DNA of 64,000 bases from Actinophytocola oryzae (GTDB taxonomy: Bacteria; Actinomycetota; Actinomycetes; Mycobacteriales; Pseudonocardiaceae). Of the stretch, positions 6,682 to 14,547 are shown piece after piece. The translations under genes were made by a program, and so were the position numbers. The stretch spans positions 124,001 through 188,000 of the forward strand of contig NZ_SOCP01000013.1 in assembly GCF_004364325.1 (NCBI RefSeq). The letters run 5' to 3'. Numbering within the stretch: the stretch's first letter is position 1; the number at the start of each line of letters is the position of its first letter. The notes under the pieces were generated by a model that worked only from the letters and a program-made list of their open reading frames with translations, was not told the origin of the DNA and ran no database searches.

Positions 6682-8726
6682 CTCTCCGTCATGAGGTGGC
6701 GCCGGACGACCTTCCCGGTCGCGTTGCGCGGCAGGGCACTCACGAAGATCACGTCACGCGGCACGGCGAACCTCGGCAGGTGCGCGTGCACGTAGTCCCT
6801 GACCACGCCGGGAGTGATCGCCGCCCCCGGCCGGGGCACGACGTAGGCCGCGAAGCGCTGCCCGAACTCGCGGTCCGGCACCCCCACCACGGCGGCGTCC
6901 ATGACCTGCGGCAACGTCAGGATCAGCTCCTCGACCGGACGCGGGAAGACGTTCTCGCCACCCGAGATGATCATGTCGTCGTCCCGGCCGGACACGAACA
7001 GCCTGCCGTCGGCGTCGAGGTAGCCGCGGTCGCCGGTCACCATCATGTCGGCGTAGACCAGGTTCGTCCCGCCACCCGTGTAGCCCTCGAACAGCATGTC
7101 GTTGCCGACGCAGATCCGGCCGACGACCCCGGGCGGCACCGGCAGACCGGTGGCGTCGACGATGCCGACCTTGGTGCCGACCGGACACCGGCCCGCGGTC
7201 GTCGGTGCCGCCTTGAGGTCCTCCGGGTCCGCGATGCTCGCCCAGGAGACCTCGGTCGACCCGTACAGGTTGTAGAGGACGTCGCCGAACTCCGCCATGA
7301 ACGCGTTGACCAGCGACGACGACAGAGAAGCACCGCTGGAGGCCACGATCCGCAGCGACGACGTGTCGTAGTTGCGGATCACCTGGCGCGGCAGGTCGAG
7401 GATGCGCCGCAGCATGATCGGCACCACGATCAGCGAGGTGCAGCGGTGCTCCTCGATCGCGGCGAGCGTGGCCTCCGGGTCGAACTTGCGGTGCAGCACC
7501 AGCTTCGCGTGCAGCGGCATGCCGATCTGCAGCGCGCCGAGGCCCCACGTGTGGAACAGCGGCGCCGCGATCATCATCCGTTCGCCCGCCTGGAACGGGA
7601 TCCGCGACAGCAGGGCGGCGGCCGTGCGCATGCCGTGCGGGTTGCGCCGCCGCGCGCCCTTCGGGTTGCTGGTGGTGCCCGACGTCAACACGATGATCTT
7701 GCCGGGTGCGGAGGGTGCCTTGATCCGTTCCGGCGACGAGTCCTCGACCAGCCCGTCGATGGTGATGTCGCCCGGCTCGTGCCCCCAGGTCAGTACCCTG
7801 ACCAGCGACGCGGGCAGGTAGTGCATCAGTGGCAGGAACTCCTCGTCGACGAGGACCGCCGCGGGCCGGTGCGTCATCACCGTGTCGCGAACCTGGTTGG
7901 CCGACAGGCTCGTGTTCAGCAGCAGCACGCTCGCGCCGAGCTTCCCGCACGCCACGGTCGACTCGATCATGCCTGCGTGGTTGCGGCACATGACCGCGAC
8001 ACGCCTGCCCTGCCGGACTCCCAGCTCCGCGAGACCGTTCGCGAGGCGGGTCGTGCGCTGGTCGACCTCCTCGAAGGTGAGCGTGCCGAGCTCGTCGGAG
8101 ATCGCCGCCAGCTTCGGGAACCGCATGCGCATGGCGCGGTAGCCGCCCGCGACGGTCGCACCCCACTTGGCCAGCACGTTCAGCTGCCGCAGCATCTTGT
8201 CCGGACGGCCGGGCGTCAGCACCCCGGCCCTGGTCAGGATCCGTGCGACCGTCAGCTGCGACTGACTCTGCGCGGCCTGGTCGATCCCCTTGCGGGACGA
8301 GGTGATCGCGATGCCCGCGAGGTGGTGGTGGAACAAGAGGAACGCCTTGCGGACGCGCTTGCGCAGCCAGGTCGCGGAGATCCCGGCGTCCACGTTGGGC
8401 AGCGACACGGACAGCTGCACCTCCGTGCGCTCGCCGTCGAGGGAGGTGAACCGCAGGGACACGTGCCCGCCCGGCCAGCGGTCGCTGACGATCACGAAGT
8501 GCTCCTGCGGCCGTTTGACCAGCACCTCGATCTCGTGGCGCACGACCGGTCCCCGGTCGACGCTGAACCGCACCTCGTAGCGACCGGCGTCGGTGGGTCC
8601 GATGTGCTCACACCAGGCCACCTCCGCGACGAACCGTGGATAGCTCTCCAGGTCCGTCAGCAGCGTCCACACCTCATCGAGAGGGTGGTCGAGGACTTCT
8701 GTCACCTCAACGAGATCGGTCGCCAT
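6678..8726 (-). CDS. SRPBCC domain fused to acyl-CoA synthetase (AMP-binding)
   Basis: A protein of 682 residues. Residues 1-150 form a SRPBCC/polyketide-cyclase-like hydrophobic-ligand domain (EVTEVLDHPLDEVWTLLTDL, FVIVSDRWPGGHVSLRF). Residues about 185-682 are an ANL-superfamily adenylating enzyme with the ATP loop LTSGTTSNPKG at 347-357, YGSTEVSW, TGDRGYLDADGRLFVSGRDDD, GGENVFPRPVEE and the terminal catalytic lysine in RNATGKVVRR. It should activate a carboxylic acid, probably a fatty or sterol-type acid, as a CoA thioester. The ATG at 8726 is preceded by GGAGGAGC. The domain order is unusual. A 15-bp palindrome lies 30 bp upstream. Confidence 0.88.
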   Translation of the reverse strand: MATDLVEVTEVLDHPLDEVWTLLTDLESYPRFVAEVAWCEHIGPTDAGRYEVRFSVDRGPVVRHEIEVLVKRPQEHFVIVSDRWPGGHVSLRFTSLDGERTEVQLSVSLPNVDAGISATWLRKRVRKAFLLFHHHLAGIAITSSRKGIDQAAQSQSQLTVARILTRAGVLTPGRPDKMLRQLNVLAKWGATVAGGYRAMRMRFPKLAAISDELGTLTFEEVDQRTTRLANGLAELGVRQGRRVAVMCRNHAGMIESTVACGKLGASVLLLNTSLSANQVRDTVMTHRPAAVLVDEEFLPLMHYLPASLVRVLTWGHEPGDITIDGLVEDSSPERIKAPSAPGKIIVLTSGTTSNPKGARRRNPHGMRTAAALLSRIPFQAGERMMIAAPLFHTWGLGALQIGMPLHAKLVLHRKFDPEATLAAIEEHRCTSLIVVPIMLRRILDLPRQVIRNYDTSSLRIVASSGASLSSSLVNAFMAEFGDVLYNLYGSTEVSWASIADPEDLKAAPTTAGRCPVGTKVGIVDATGLPVPPGVVGRICVGNDMLFEGYTGGGTNLVYADMMVTGDRGYLDADGRLFVSGRDDDMIISGGENVFPRPVEELILTLPQVMDAAVVGVPDREFGQRFAAYVVPRPGAAITPGVVRDYVHAHLPRFAVPRDVIFVSALPRNATGKVVRRHLMTES

Positions 8727-8756
8727 GCTCCTCCGTCCGCGGGGCGAACGCCCGGA

Positions 8757-8771
8757 GCTAGTGTTACTAGC
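8757..8771. promoter_or_regulatory. 15-bp palindrome upstream of the SRPBCC-synthetase gene
   Basis: The sequence GCTAGTGTTACTAGC has perfect 6-base arms around GTT and lies 30 bp upstream of the synthetase ATG, between it and the 3' end of the GNAT gene. It is a plausible TetR-type operator controlling an acyl-CoA synthetase, but no regulator gene is adjacent. Confidence 0.5.
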
Positions 8772-8815
8772 AGCATGCTCCATTCGGAGCAAGACCCGGT
8801 TCCGTGACGTGGACC

Positions 8816-9286
8816 TTATAGTGCGCGAACGAGCATTTCGGTGAGCACCCCGGGGTCGCTCTCGAGCGGCTCCCTGCGTCCCGTCGGCGCGAACCCGTGG
8901 CGCAGGAACAGTCCCCGGGCCGCGTCGTTGCCGTCCGCGACCCGGAGCACCACGCTGGACCAGCGGTTCTCCTTCGCCCACCGGAACACTTCGGTGACCA
9001 GGGCGTCGCCGACGCCGAGACCGCGGTGGTCGGGACTCACCCACACGGAGATCAGCATCGGTGTGTCCGGCTCGGACAGGTACAGGCCCGCGAGCCCGGC
9101 GGGGCCTCCGGCGTGGACGGCCACGACCCACAGCGCGGTGTCGAGCCTGCGCCGCCAGTCGGCCTCGTCGGACGCAGCCTCGCCCGCCAGCGTCGAGCCG
9201 TAGGCGTGGGGGGCGTCGGCGAGGGCCGCCAGCCGCACCTCGCACAACGTCCGCCAGTCGTCGCCAGTCAGTCGTATGACTTCCAT
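8816..9286 (-). CDS. GNAT family N-acetyltransferase
   Basis: A 156-residue single-domain acetyltransferase. The acetyl-CoA binding motif A is visible as WVSPDHRGLGVGDALV, followed by the NDAARGLFLRHGF motif B typical of RimI-like GNATs. The start MEVIRLTGDDW at 9286 lies 16 bp after the kal stop, so it is probably the last gene of the lysine-degradation operon. Methanogens and some bacteria acetylate beta-lysine with a GNAT (AblB) paired with lysine 2,3-aminomutase; such a role here is only a guess from position. The substrate is otherwise unknown. Confidence 0.87.
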   Translation of the reverse strand: MEVIRLTGDDWRTLCEVRLAALADAPHAYGSTLAGEAASDEADWRRRLDTALWVVAVHAGGPAGLAGLYLSEPDTPMLISVWVSPDHRGLGVGDALVTEVFRWAKENRWSSVVLRVADGNDAARGLFLRHGFAPTGRREPLESDPGVLTEMLVRAL

Positions 9287-9302
9287 GCCGGTCGACGATA
9301 AG

Positions 9303-9713
9303 TCAGGAGCCGGCCGCGTCGCCCCCGGTTTTCGCCGGGACCACGATCGTGGCGGTCGCCCTGGTCGCGACGACGGGCGGGTCGAGCACGTCCGCGGCGG
9401 ACGGTCCGCGTTCCGGTGCCGCGCGGCAGAGGACGCGGGCCTCGAACGACAGGTCCCGGGAGCGGGTCCCAATACGAGTGACCGACGCGGTCACCTCGAC
9501 CACGTCACCGGCCTGGATCGGCGCCAGGAATTCCACTTTCGAGTACCCGGCGAGCAGGCTCTCGTCACCGTCGGTGTGGATGGCGAGGTCCGTCGCGACG
9601 TCGCCGAACATCGCCAGCCCGTACGCGCCGTCCACGAGGTTCCCGCCGTAGTGAGCGTGCGCGTAGGGCACATATCGCCGGTGTGTCACCGAGAACCCGA
9701 CCTCGAGACTCAC
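9303..9713 (-). CDS. kal: 3-aminobutyryl-CoA ammonia-lyase
   Basis: A 136-residue hotdog-fold protein with the Kal signature AHYGGNLVDGAYGLAMFGDVA and GYSKVEFLAPIQAGD. It removes ammonia from L-3-aminobutyryl-CoA to give crotonyl-CoA in the lysine fermentation route. It starts with GTG and overlaps the kamE stop by 4 bases (GTGA), which means tight translational coupling. Hotdog thioesterases are the alternative, but the operon with kamD, kamE and kdd fixes the assignment well. Confidence 0.87.
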   Translation of the reverse strand: MSLEVGFSVTHRRYVPYAHAHYGGNLVDGAYGLAMFGDVATDLAIHTDGDESLLAGYSKVEFLAPIQAGDVVEVTASVTRIGTRSRDLSFEARVLCRAAPERGPSAADVLDPPVVATRATATIVVPAKTGGDAAGS

Positions 9714-10441
9714 TTGACCTCCTTCATCGCGTGCACCAGGTACGAGGCCACCTCACCAGGCGTGGTGCCCCGGCCGAACACCCGGTCCACGCCGAGTTGG
9801 CCGGCCATCATCGGGTCGAACCGAGGGCCGCCCGCGATCAGGACCGGCCGCCGGTCCCCCATGGCCTCGCGGAAGGCGGCCGACATCTCCTGCGTGTTGA
9901 GGATGTGCGCGTCCCGCTGGGTGACGACCTGGGACACCAGCACCGCGTCGGCCTTCTCCGTGCGGGCCCGTTTCACCAGCTCGGGGACGGTCACCTGGGC
10001 GCCGAGGTTGACCACGCGCAGCTCGCGGTAGTACTCGAGGCCCTTCTCGCCCGCGAAGCCCTTGATGTTGAGGATCGCGTCGATGCCGACCGTGTGCGCG
10101 TCGGTGCCGATGCAGCCGCCGACCACGACGAGCTTGCGGCGCAACGACTTCCGGACCTCGCCGTTGACCTCGGACGGTGAGAGCAGCGGGTACTCGCGTT
10201 CCACGACCGTGACCGCGTCCAGGTCGACGACGTGCTTCACCGAGCCGTAGACCACGAAGAAGGTGAAGTCGGTGCCGATGCCGTGGGAGTGCACGACCAT
10301 CGCGGGCTCGATGCCCATCTTGTTGGCGAGCTGCAGGGCCGCGCCCTCGGCCTTCGGGCCGGGTGGTACCGGAAGGGTGAACGACGTCTGGACCATGCCG
10401 TCACCGGTAGTGTCGCCATACGGCCGTACGGAATTGGTCAT
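9710..10441 (-). CDS. kamE: Beta-lysine 5,6-aminomutase, beta (cobalamin-binding) subunit
   Basis: A 243-residue small subunit of the adenosylcobalamin- and PLP-dependent aminomutase that turns beta-lysine into 3,5-diaminohexanoate. The B12-binding signature DAHTVG (Asp114, His116, Gly119) opens the Rossmann-like domain, and Lys127 in NIKGFAGEKG is positioned like the PLP-binding lysine known in clostridial KamE. The later GG of LIAGGPRFDP is also typical. The ATG overlaps the kamD stop (ATGA), so both subunits are made in equal amounts. Confidence 0.93.
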   Translation of the reverse strand: MTNSVRPYGDTTGDGMVQTSFTLPVPPGPKAEGAALQLANKMGIEPAMVVHSHGIGTDFTFFVVYGSVKHVVDLDAVTVVEREYPLLSPSEVNGEVRKSLRRKLVVVGGCIGTDAHTVGIDAILNIKGFAGEKGLEYYRELRVVNLGAQVTVPELVKRARTEKADAVLVSQVVTQRDAHILNTQEMSAAFREAMGDRRPVLIAGGPRFDPMMAGQLGVDRVFGRGTTPGEVASYLVHAMKEVK

Positions 10442-12006
10442 GTCGTCGCCCCGGACTCGAGGAGTTCCGACGCGGGGTTGCGGTAGGCGTCGGCCTTCTC
10501 GATCACTCCGTCGGCGCCCTTTCCCTTGTCCGGCGGGCGTTTCATGAGGCCGAAGGTGCCGTCGGCGATGGCGTCGAGCAGGCCGTCGCGGACGATGCGG
10601 TCCAGCAGGTCGACCGCCTCGCCGAGCACCTGGTGGGCACGCTTGGCGATGAAGCCGCCGGGTGCCGGGTGGAAGTCCTCCCGCAGGCCCGCTGCCGCGT
10701 TGAGCACGTACTTGACGTTGCGGATCGCGAGGTCCCGGTCGGACAGGAACGGCGTCACGACCGCCTCGGTCATCATGCCGACGAGCAGGATGGACTGTCC
10801 GGTGAGAACACCCGCGAGGTTGAAGAACCCGTCCAGCAGGTGGCCGAAGAACACGTCGCCGGTCATGTGCTTGGTGGGTGGCATCCACTTGAGCGGCGCG
10901 TCCGGGAACAGCTCCCTGGCCAGCAGCGCGTGCGCCAGCTCGAGGCGGAACGACTCGGGGACCGTCGGGTTGATCTCGAAGGCGTGGCCGAGGCCGAGTA
11001 ACTCGTCCGGCAGGCCCGCCTCGTGCGCGAAGTGCTCGTTGAGCAGCTGTGACACGGTGACGGTGTGCGCGGCGTCCACCGCGTCGGCCGTGGTGAGGTA
11101 GTTGTCCTCGCCGGTGTTGATGATGATGCCCGCCCGGGCGTGGACCTGTCGGGAGAACCGCTGGTCGACGAAGGTGCGGATGGGGTTGATGTCGCGGAAC
11201 AGGATGCCGTACATGGAGTCGTTGAGCATCATGTCCAGGCGCTGCAACCCCCCGAGCACGGCGATCTCCGGCATGCACAGGCCGGACGCGTAGTTGGTGA
11301 CGCGGATGTAGCGGCCGACCTCCCTGGACACGTCGTCCATGGCGCCGCGCATGATGCGGAAGTTCTCCTGGGTGGCGTAGGTGCCCGCGAAACCGTGGTG
11401 TGTCGCGCCTTCGGGCACGTAGTCCAGCAGGGACTGTCCTGTCGAGCGGATGACCGCGATGATGTCGGCGCCGGCACGGGCGGCGCTCGCGGCCTGGACG
11501 ACGTCCTCGTCGATGTCGCCGGTCGCGACGATCAGGTAGATCCACGGCCGCTGCGGCGGGTCGCCGAGCCTGGCGACGAGCTTGTCGCGCTGGGCGCGGT
11601 TGCGGTCGACCGTGCGCAGTCCCTTCGCGACCGCGGTGCGCGCCGCCTTGGCGGCACGGTCGGCGGCGCGGCGGTCGGGGATCCGGTACTGGATCTGGCC
11701 CGCTGCGGTGGCCTCCGCCAACTCGGTCAGCGAGCCGAGGTCGTGTTCCCGCATGGCGTGGAAGGCCGGGACGACGACGCCGTGCTCGAGGCCGCAGTGC
11801 TCGCGGACGGTGTCGACGACGCGGTTCACCCACGGCACGTCACCCGCGCGGTGGCCGGAGTCGGCGCCGGTGATGCCCGCGAGGCGCAGGGTCGCGCGCT
11901 CGACGGCGACGGTGGTGTGCGCTTTGGCAATACGCACGACTGGTTCCGCGGCGCGGGCAGCAAGCTCACGCGCGGTCGCGACGACGTCGGGATCCAGGTC
12001 GAGCAT
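10438..12006 (-). CDS. kamD: Beta-lysine 5,6-aminomutase, alpha subunit
   Basis: A 522-residue large TIM-barrel subunit, matching the usual length of about 515. Recognisable blocks include RPWIYLIVATGDIDEDV, NYASGLCMPEIAVLGGL, FVDQRFSRQVHARAGIIIN and KWMPPTKHMTGDVFFGHL. It provides the substrate and radical chamber while KamE carries cobalamin and PLP. The gene overlaps kamE (ATGA) downstream and the amidohydrolase upstream (TGATG). It is part of an operon for lysine degradation. Confidence 0.95.
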   Translation of the reverse strand: MLDLDPDVVATARELAARAAEPVVRIAKAHTTVAVERATLRLAGITGADSGHRAGDVPWVNRVVDTVREHCGLEHGVVVPAFHAMREHDLGSLTELAEATAAGQIQYRIPDRRAADRAAKAARTAVAKGLRTVDRNRAQRDKLVARLGDPPQRPWIYLIVATGDIDEDVVQAASAARAGADIIAVIRSTGQSLLDYVPEGATHHGFAGTYATQENFRIMRGAMDDVSREVGRYIRVTNYASGLCMPEIAVLGGLQRLDMMLNDSMYGILFRDINPIRTFVDQRFSRQVHARAGIIINTGEDNYLTTADAVDAAHTVTVSQLLNEHFAHEAGLPDELLGLGHAFEINPTVPESFRLELAHALLARELFPDAPLKWMPPTKHMTGDVFFGHLLDGFFNLAGVLTGQSILLVGMMTEAVVTPFLSDRDLAIRNVKYVLNAAAGLREDFHPAPGGFIAKRAHQVLGEAVDLLDRIVRDGLLDAIADGTFGLMKRPPDKGKGADGVIEKADAYRNPASELLESGATT

Positions 12007-13439
12007 CACGGCACCTCGTAGATCGTGTGGCCGGCAAGGACTGTGCGCAGGCAGGTCTCGTCCCGCCAGACGGCGAAGGTCGCGGGCGCGCCCACGTCGA
12101 GCATGCCGCCGGTCTCGCGGGCCGCCGCCCAGCCGCCGACCGTGTGCGCGGCGAACGCGCGGTCGCGGTCGAGGCCCTGGCGGGGCGTGCGGTGCTCGAC
12201 CGCGGCACGGACGGCGGCCCACGGGTCGAGCGGGGTGACGGGTGTGTCCGAGCCGAACGCGAGGGTCACGCCCTCCTCGACGAGCGTCGCGAGGGGGTTG
12301 AGGGCGCTGCCCCGGTCCGGGCCCAGCCGCTCGGCGTACATGCGGTCGCGCCCGCCCCAGGTGGCGTCGAACAGCGGCTGCACGGACGCGACCACGCCGA
12401 ACCCGGCCAGCACGCCCGCCTGCTCGGCCGTGACCATCTCCAGGTGCTCCAGGCGGTGGCGGGCTGCGGCGAGTGTCGACTCCCCCACGACCTCCGCCGC
12501 CAGCGTGAACCCGGCCACGACCTCGGCGACGGCGGCGTCGCCGATCACGTGGAAGCCGGCCTGCGTGCCCGCCTCGGTGCAGGCGACCACGTGCTCGGCG
12601 ATGCGTCTCGCGTCGTGGTAGAGGGCGCCCCTGGTGTCCGGGCGGTCGGTGTAGGGCTCGCGGAGCGCGGCGGTGCGGGAGCCGAGCGCGCCGTCGACGA
12701 ACAGGTCGCCCGCGAGGCCGGCGACGCCGGCGGGCGCGGCGCCGAACGCACCCCAGTAGCCGATCACCCTTGGCAGGTCACCTGACCTGCCAAGCAGAGC
12801 CGCCAGGTCGTCGGCGCCGGAGATGTCGGGGCCCGCGCACTCGTGGACGCAGGCGACGCCCATCGCGGCGGCGTGGCGGAGGAACGCCAGCTGCGCGGCC
12901 TCCCGCTGGTCCGGGGTGATCGACGCGAGGGCCGCGCGGCGGACGTCGTGGTGGGCGTCCCTGGCGAGCGGGCCGTCGTCGGTCCAGCCCGGCCGCGTGC
13001 GGGCACTCGGGGCGAGGTCCACGAGCGCGGTGGACACGAGCGCGGAGTGCACGTCGATCCTGGACAGGTACACGGGCGTGCCGCCTGCCACGGCGTCCAG
13101 CTCGGCGCGGCTGGGTGGGCGGTTCTCCGGCCAGCGGGTCTCGTCCCAGCCGTGGCCCCACAGCAGTACGTCCGTACCGGCCCGTTCGCGGACGCCGTCG
13201 AGGAGGTCGGACAGCGACTCGGCCGCCGTGAGGTCGAGGCCGGTGCGCAGCAGGCCCGCCGAGGTGGCGTGCACGTGGGCGTCCACGAACGCGGGCGCCA
13301 CGTCGGCACCACGCAGGTCGACCGTATTGGTGGCCTGACCGGGGAAGTCGCGGCCGAGCCAGGTGACCCGGCCGTCCTCGACGGCCATGGCGGTCGCGTC
13401 GCCGCCACGGATCGCGGCGTTCGTGTACAGCGTGGTCAT
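12006..13439 (-). CDS. YtcJ-like amidohydrolase inside the lysine operon
   Basis: A 477-residue metal-dependent hydrolase of the amidohydrolase_3 family. Metal ligands are suggested by VDAHVHA near residue 50, H in FHVIGDAAV, H in HRLEHLEMV and D in FGSDTPVTPLDP. No signal peptide is seen, so it should be cytoplasmic. It overlaps kdd upstream and kamD downstream by a few bases, so it is an integral member of the operon, in the position where kce is often found. It might remove an acyl group from, or open a lactam of, a lysine-pathway intermediate; that is inference from context only. Confidence 0.88.
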   Translation of the reverse strand: MTTLYTNAAIRGGDATAMAVEDGRVTWLGRDFPGQATNTVDLRGADVAPAFVDAHVHATSAGLLRTGLDLTAAESLSDLLDGVRERAGTDVLLWGHGWDETRWPENRPPSRAELDAVAGGTPVYLSRIDVHSALVSTALVDLAPSARTRPGWTDDGPLARDAHHDVRRAALASITPDQREAAQLAFLRHAAAMGVACVHECAGPDISGADDLAALLGRSGDLPRVIGYWGAFGAAPAGVAGLAGDLFVDGALGSRTAALREPYTDRPDTRGALYHDARRIAEHVVACTEAGTQAGFHVIGDAAVAEVVAGFTLAAEVVGESTLAAARHRLEHLEMVTAEQAGVLAGFGVVASVQPLFDATWGGRDRMYAERLGPDRGSALNPLATLVEEGVTLAFGSDTPVTPLDPWAAVRAAVEHRTPRQGLDRDRAFAAHTVGGWAAARETGGMLDVGAPATFAVWRDETCLRTVLAGHTIYEVP

Positions 13440-14467
13440 GGTGTCGCAGTCTGCCGTTCGCGCTGCTCGAACAGCTCGCGCACGCCTGGCGTGGCGCGGA
13501 ACAGGTCGAGTGCGAAGTCCGCGTGGCCCGGCACGAAGCCGTTGCCGACGATCATGCGGACGTCGGCGGCCAGGCCCTCCGCGCCGAGGGCCGCTGCCGA
13601 GAACGACGTGGCCATCGAGAAGAACACGATCGTGCCACCGTCGGCGGTGGCCAGGACCGCGCCGTGTTCGCAGCCGGGCACGTCGACGCACACGATCGTC
13701 ACGTCGACCGGCGTGCCGACCGCCTCGGCCACCGCGACCGGGTTCCGCGCGTCGGCGACCACCACCTCGTCGGCGAGCCCGGCGGCACGCACGGCTGCCG
13801 CCTCGGACTCGGTCGGCACCAGCGCGACCAGCCTGCCCGCACCCGCACGGCGGGCCGAGGCCAGCGACAGGCTGCCCGACTTGCCGCCCCCGCCGAGTAC
13901 CAGTACGGATGACCCGGAACGGGCCTCGCGGACGACCCGGTCGGTGAGCGCGGGTGCCCCGCACACGTCGAACACGGACAGCGCCAGCTCGTCGGGCAGG
14001 TCAGTGGGCAGTACAGCCGCGATGGAGCGGCCGAACAGGATCGCGGTGCCCCGGCACGGCACCTGCTCGCTCTCCCCCGACCAGTCGGCGAGCCCGTCGT
14101 CGATCCGCAGCGGGGTGAGCGTGAGCGACACGAGCGTAGCGACGCGGTCACCGACGGTCAGCCCCAACGGGGATTCCGACCCGACCGAGCGAACCGTGCC
14201 GAGCAGCATTCCCCCTGATCCGGTGACCGGGTTGTGCATCTTGCCGCGCTCCTCGACGATCCCGGCCACCGCGCGGCGGACCGCGTCGGGTGAGCCGTGC
14301 TCCTCGCGTAGCTGACGGAAGGACGCCGCGTCCAGGTTGAGCCGCTCGACGTCGATCAGGACTTCATCAGGCCACAAGCGTGCCTCTGCCGACAGTCGCC
14401 ACGCTTGCTGGGGCAGGACCCCGGCGGGCTCTAGCACGCGATGCAGTCCGTAGGGGGAGGACGACAC
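13436..14467 (-). CDS. kdd: L-erythro-3,5-diaminohexanoate dehydrogenase
   Basis: A 343-residue Rossmann-fold dehydrogenase that oxidises and deaminates 3,5-diaminohexanoate to 5-amino-3-oxohexanoate with NAD(P)+. Family features are the N-terminal PYGLHRVLEPAGVLPQ, GKMHNPVTGSGGMLLG, the dinucleotide loop VLVLGGGGKSGSL and IVCVDVPGCEHGAVLA. It is the first gene of the minus-strand operon, starts with GTG and overlaps the amidohydrolase downstream. An 80-bp AT-richer gap separates it from divergent kamA. Confidence 0.93.
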   Translation of the reverse strand: MSSSPYGLHRVLEPAGVLPQQAWRLSAEARLWPDEVLIDVERLNLDAASFRQLREEHGSPDAVRRAVAGIVEERGKMHNPVTGSGGMLLGTVRSVGSESPLGLTVGDRVATLVSLTLTPLRIDDGLADWSGESEQVPCRGTAILFGRSIAAVLPTDLPDELALSVFDVCGAPALTDRVVREARSGSSVLVLGGGGKSGSLSLASARRAGAGRLVALVPTESEAAAVRAAGLADEVVVADARNPVAVAEAVGTPVDVTIVCVDVPGCEHGAVLATADGGTIVFFSMATSFSAAALGAEGLAADVRMIVGNGFVPGHADFALDLFRATPGVRELFEQRERQTATP

Positions 14468-14547
14468 GACACCTCTTCCGTAGGATTTACGTCAGCACTA
14501 CATTCTGGCAGCATATCTTTAGGTCAACTCGGCGACCAGGAGGACGT
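14468..14547. promoter_or_regulatory. Divergent promoter region of kdd operon and kamA
   Basis: This 80-bp gap is the only non-coding DNA able to drive both halves of the lysine pathway and is visibly AT-richer than its surroundings (about 14484-14525). I could not find a convincing inverted repeat. CAGCA occurs twice about 19 bases apart, which is weak. The AGGAGG ribosome site of kamA is at 14538-14543. Confidence 0.55.

Noticed and set aside
6108..8807. An 899-codon plus-strand frame across the VOC and synthetase genes
   Set aside because: Composition is Arg/His/Asp/Val-rich like antisense of a GC-rich gene, and it covers two confidently assigned genes.
8727..9245. Upstream extension of the SRPBCC-synthetase frame to 9245
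   Set aside because: It would run through the GNAT gene, and a strong ribosome site GGAGGAGC marks the ATG at 8726.
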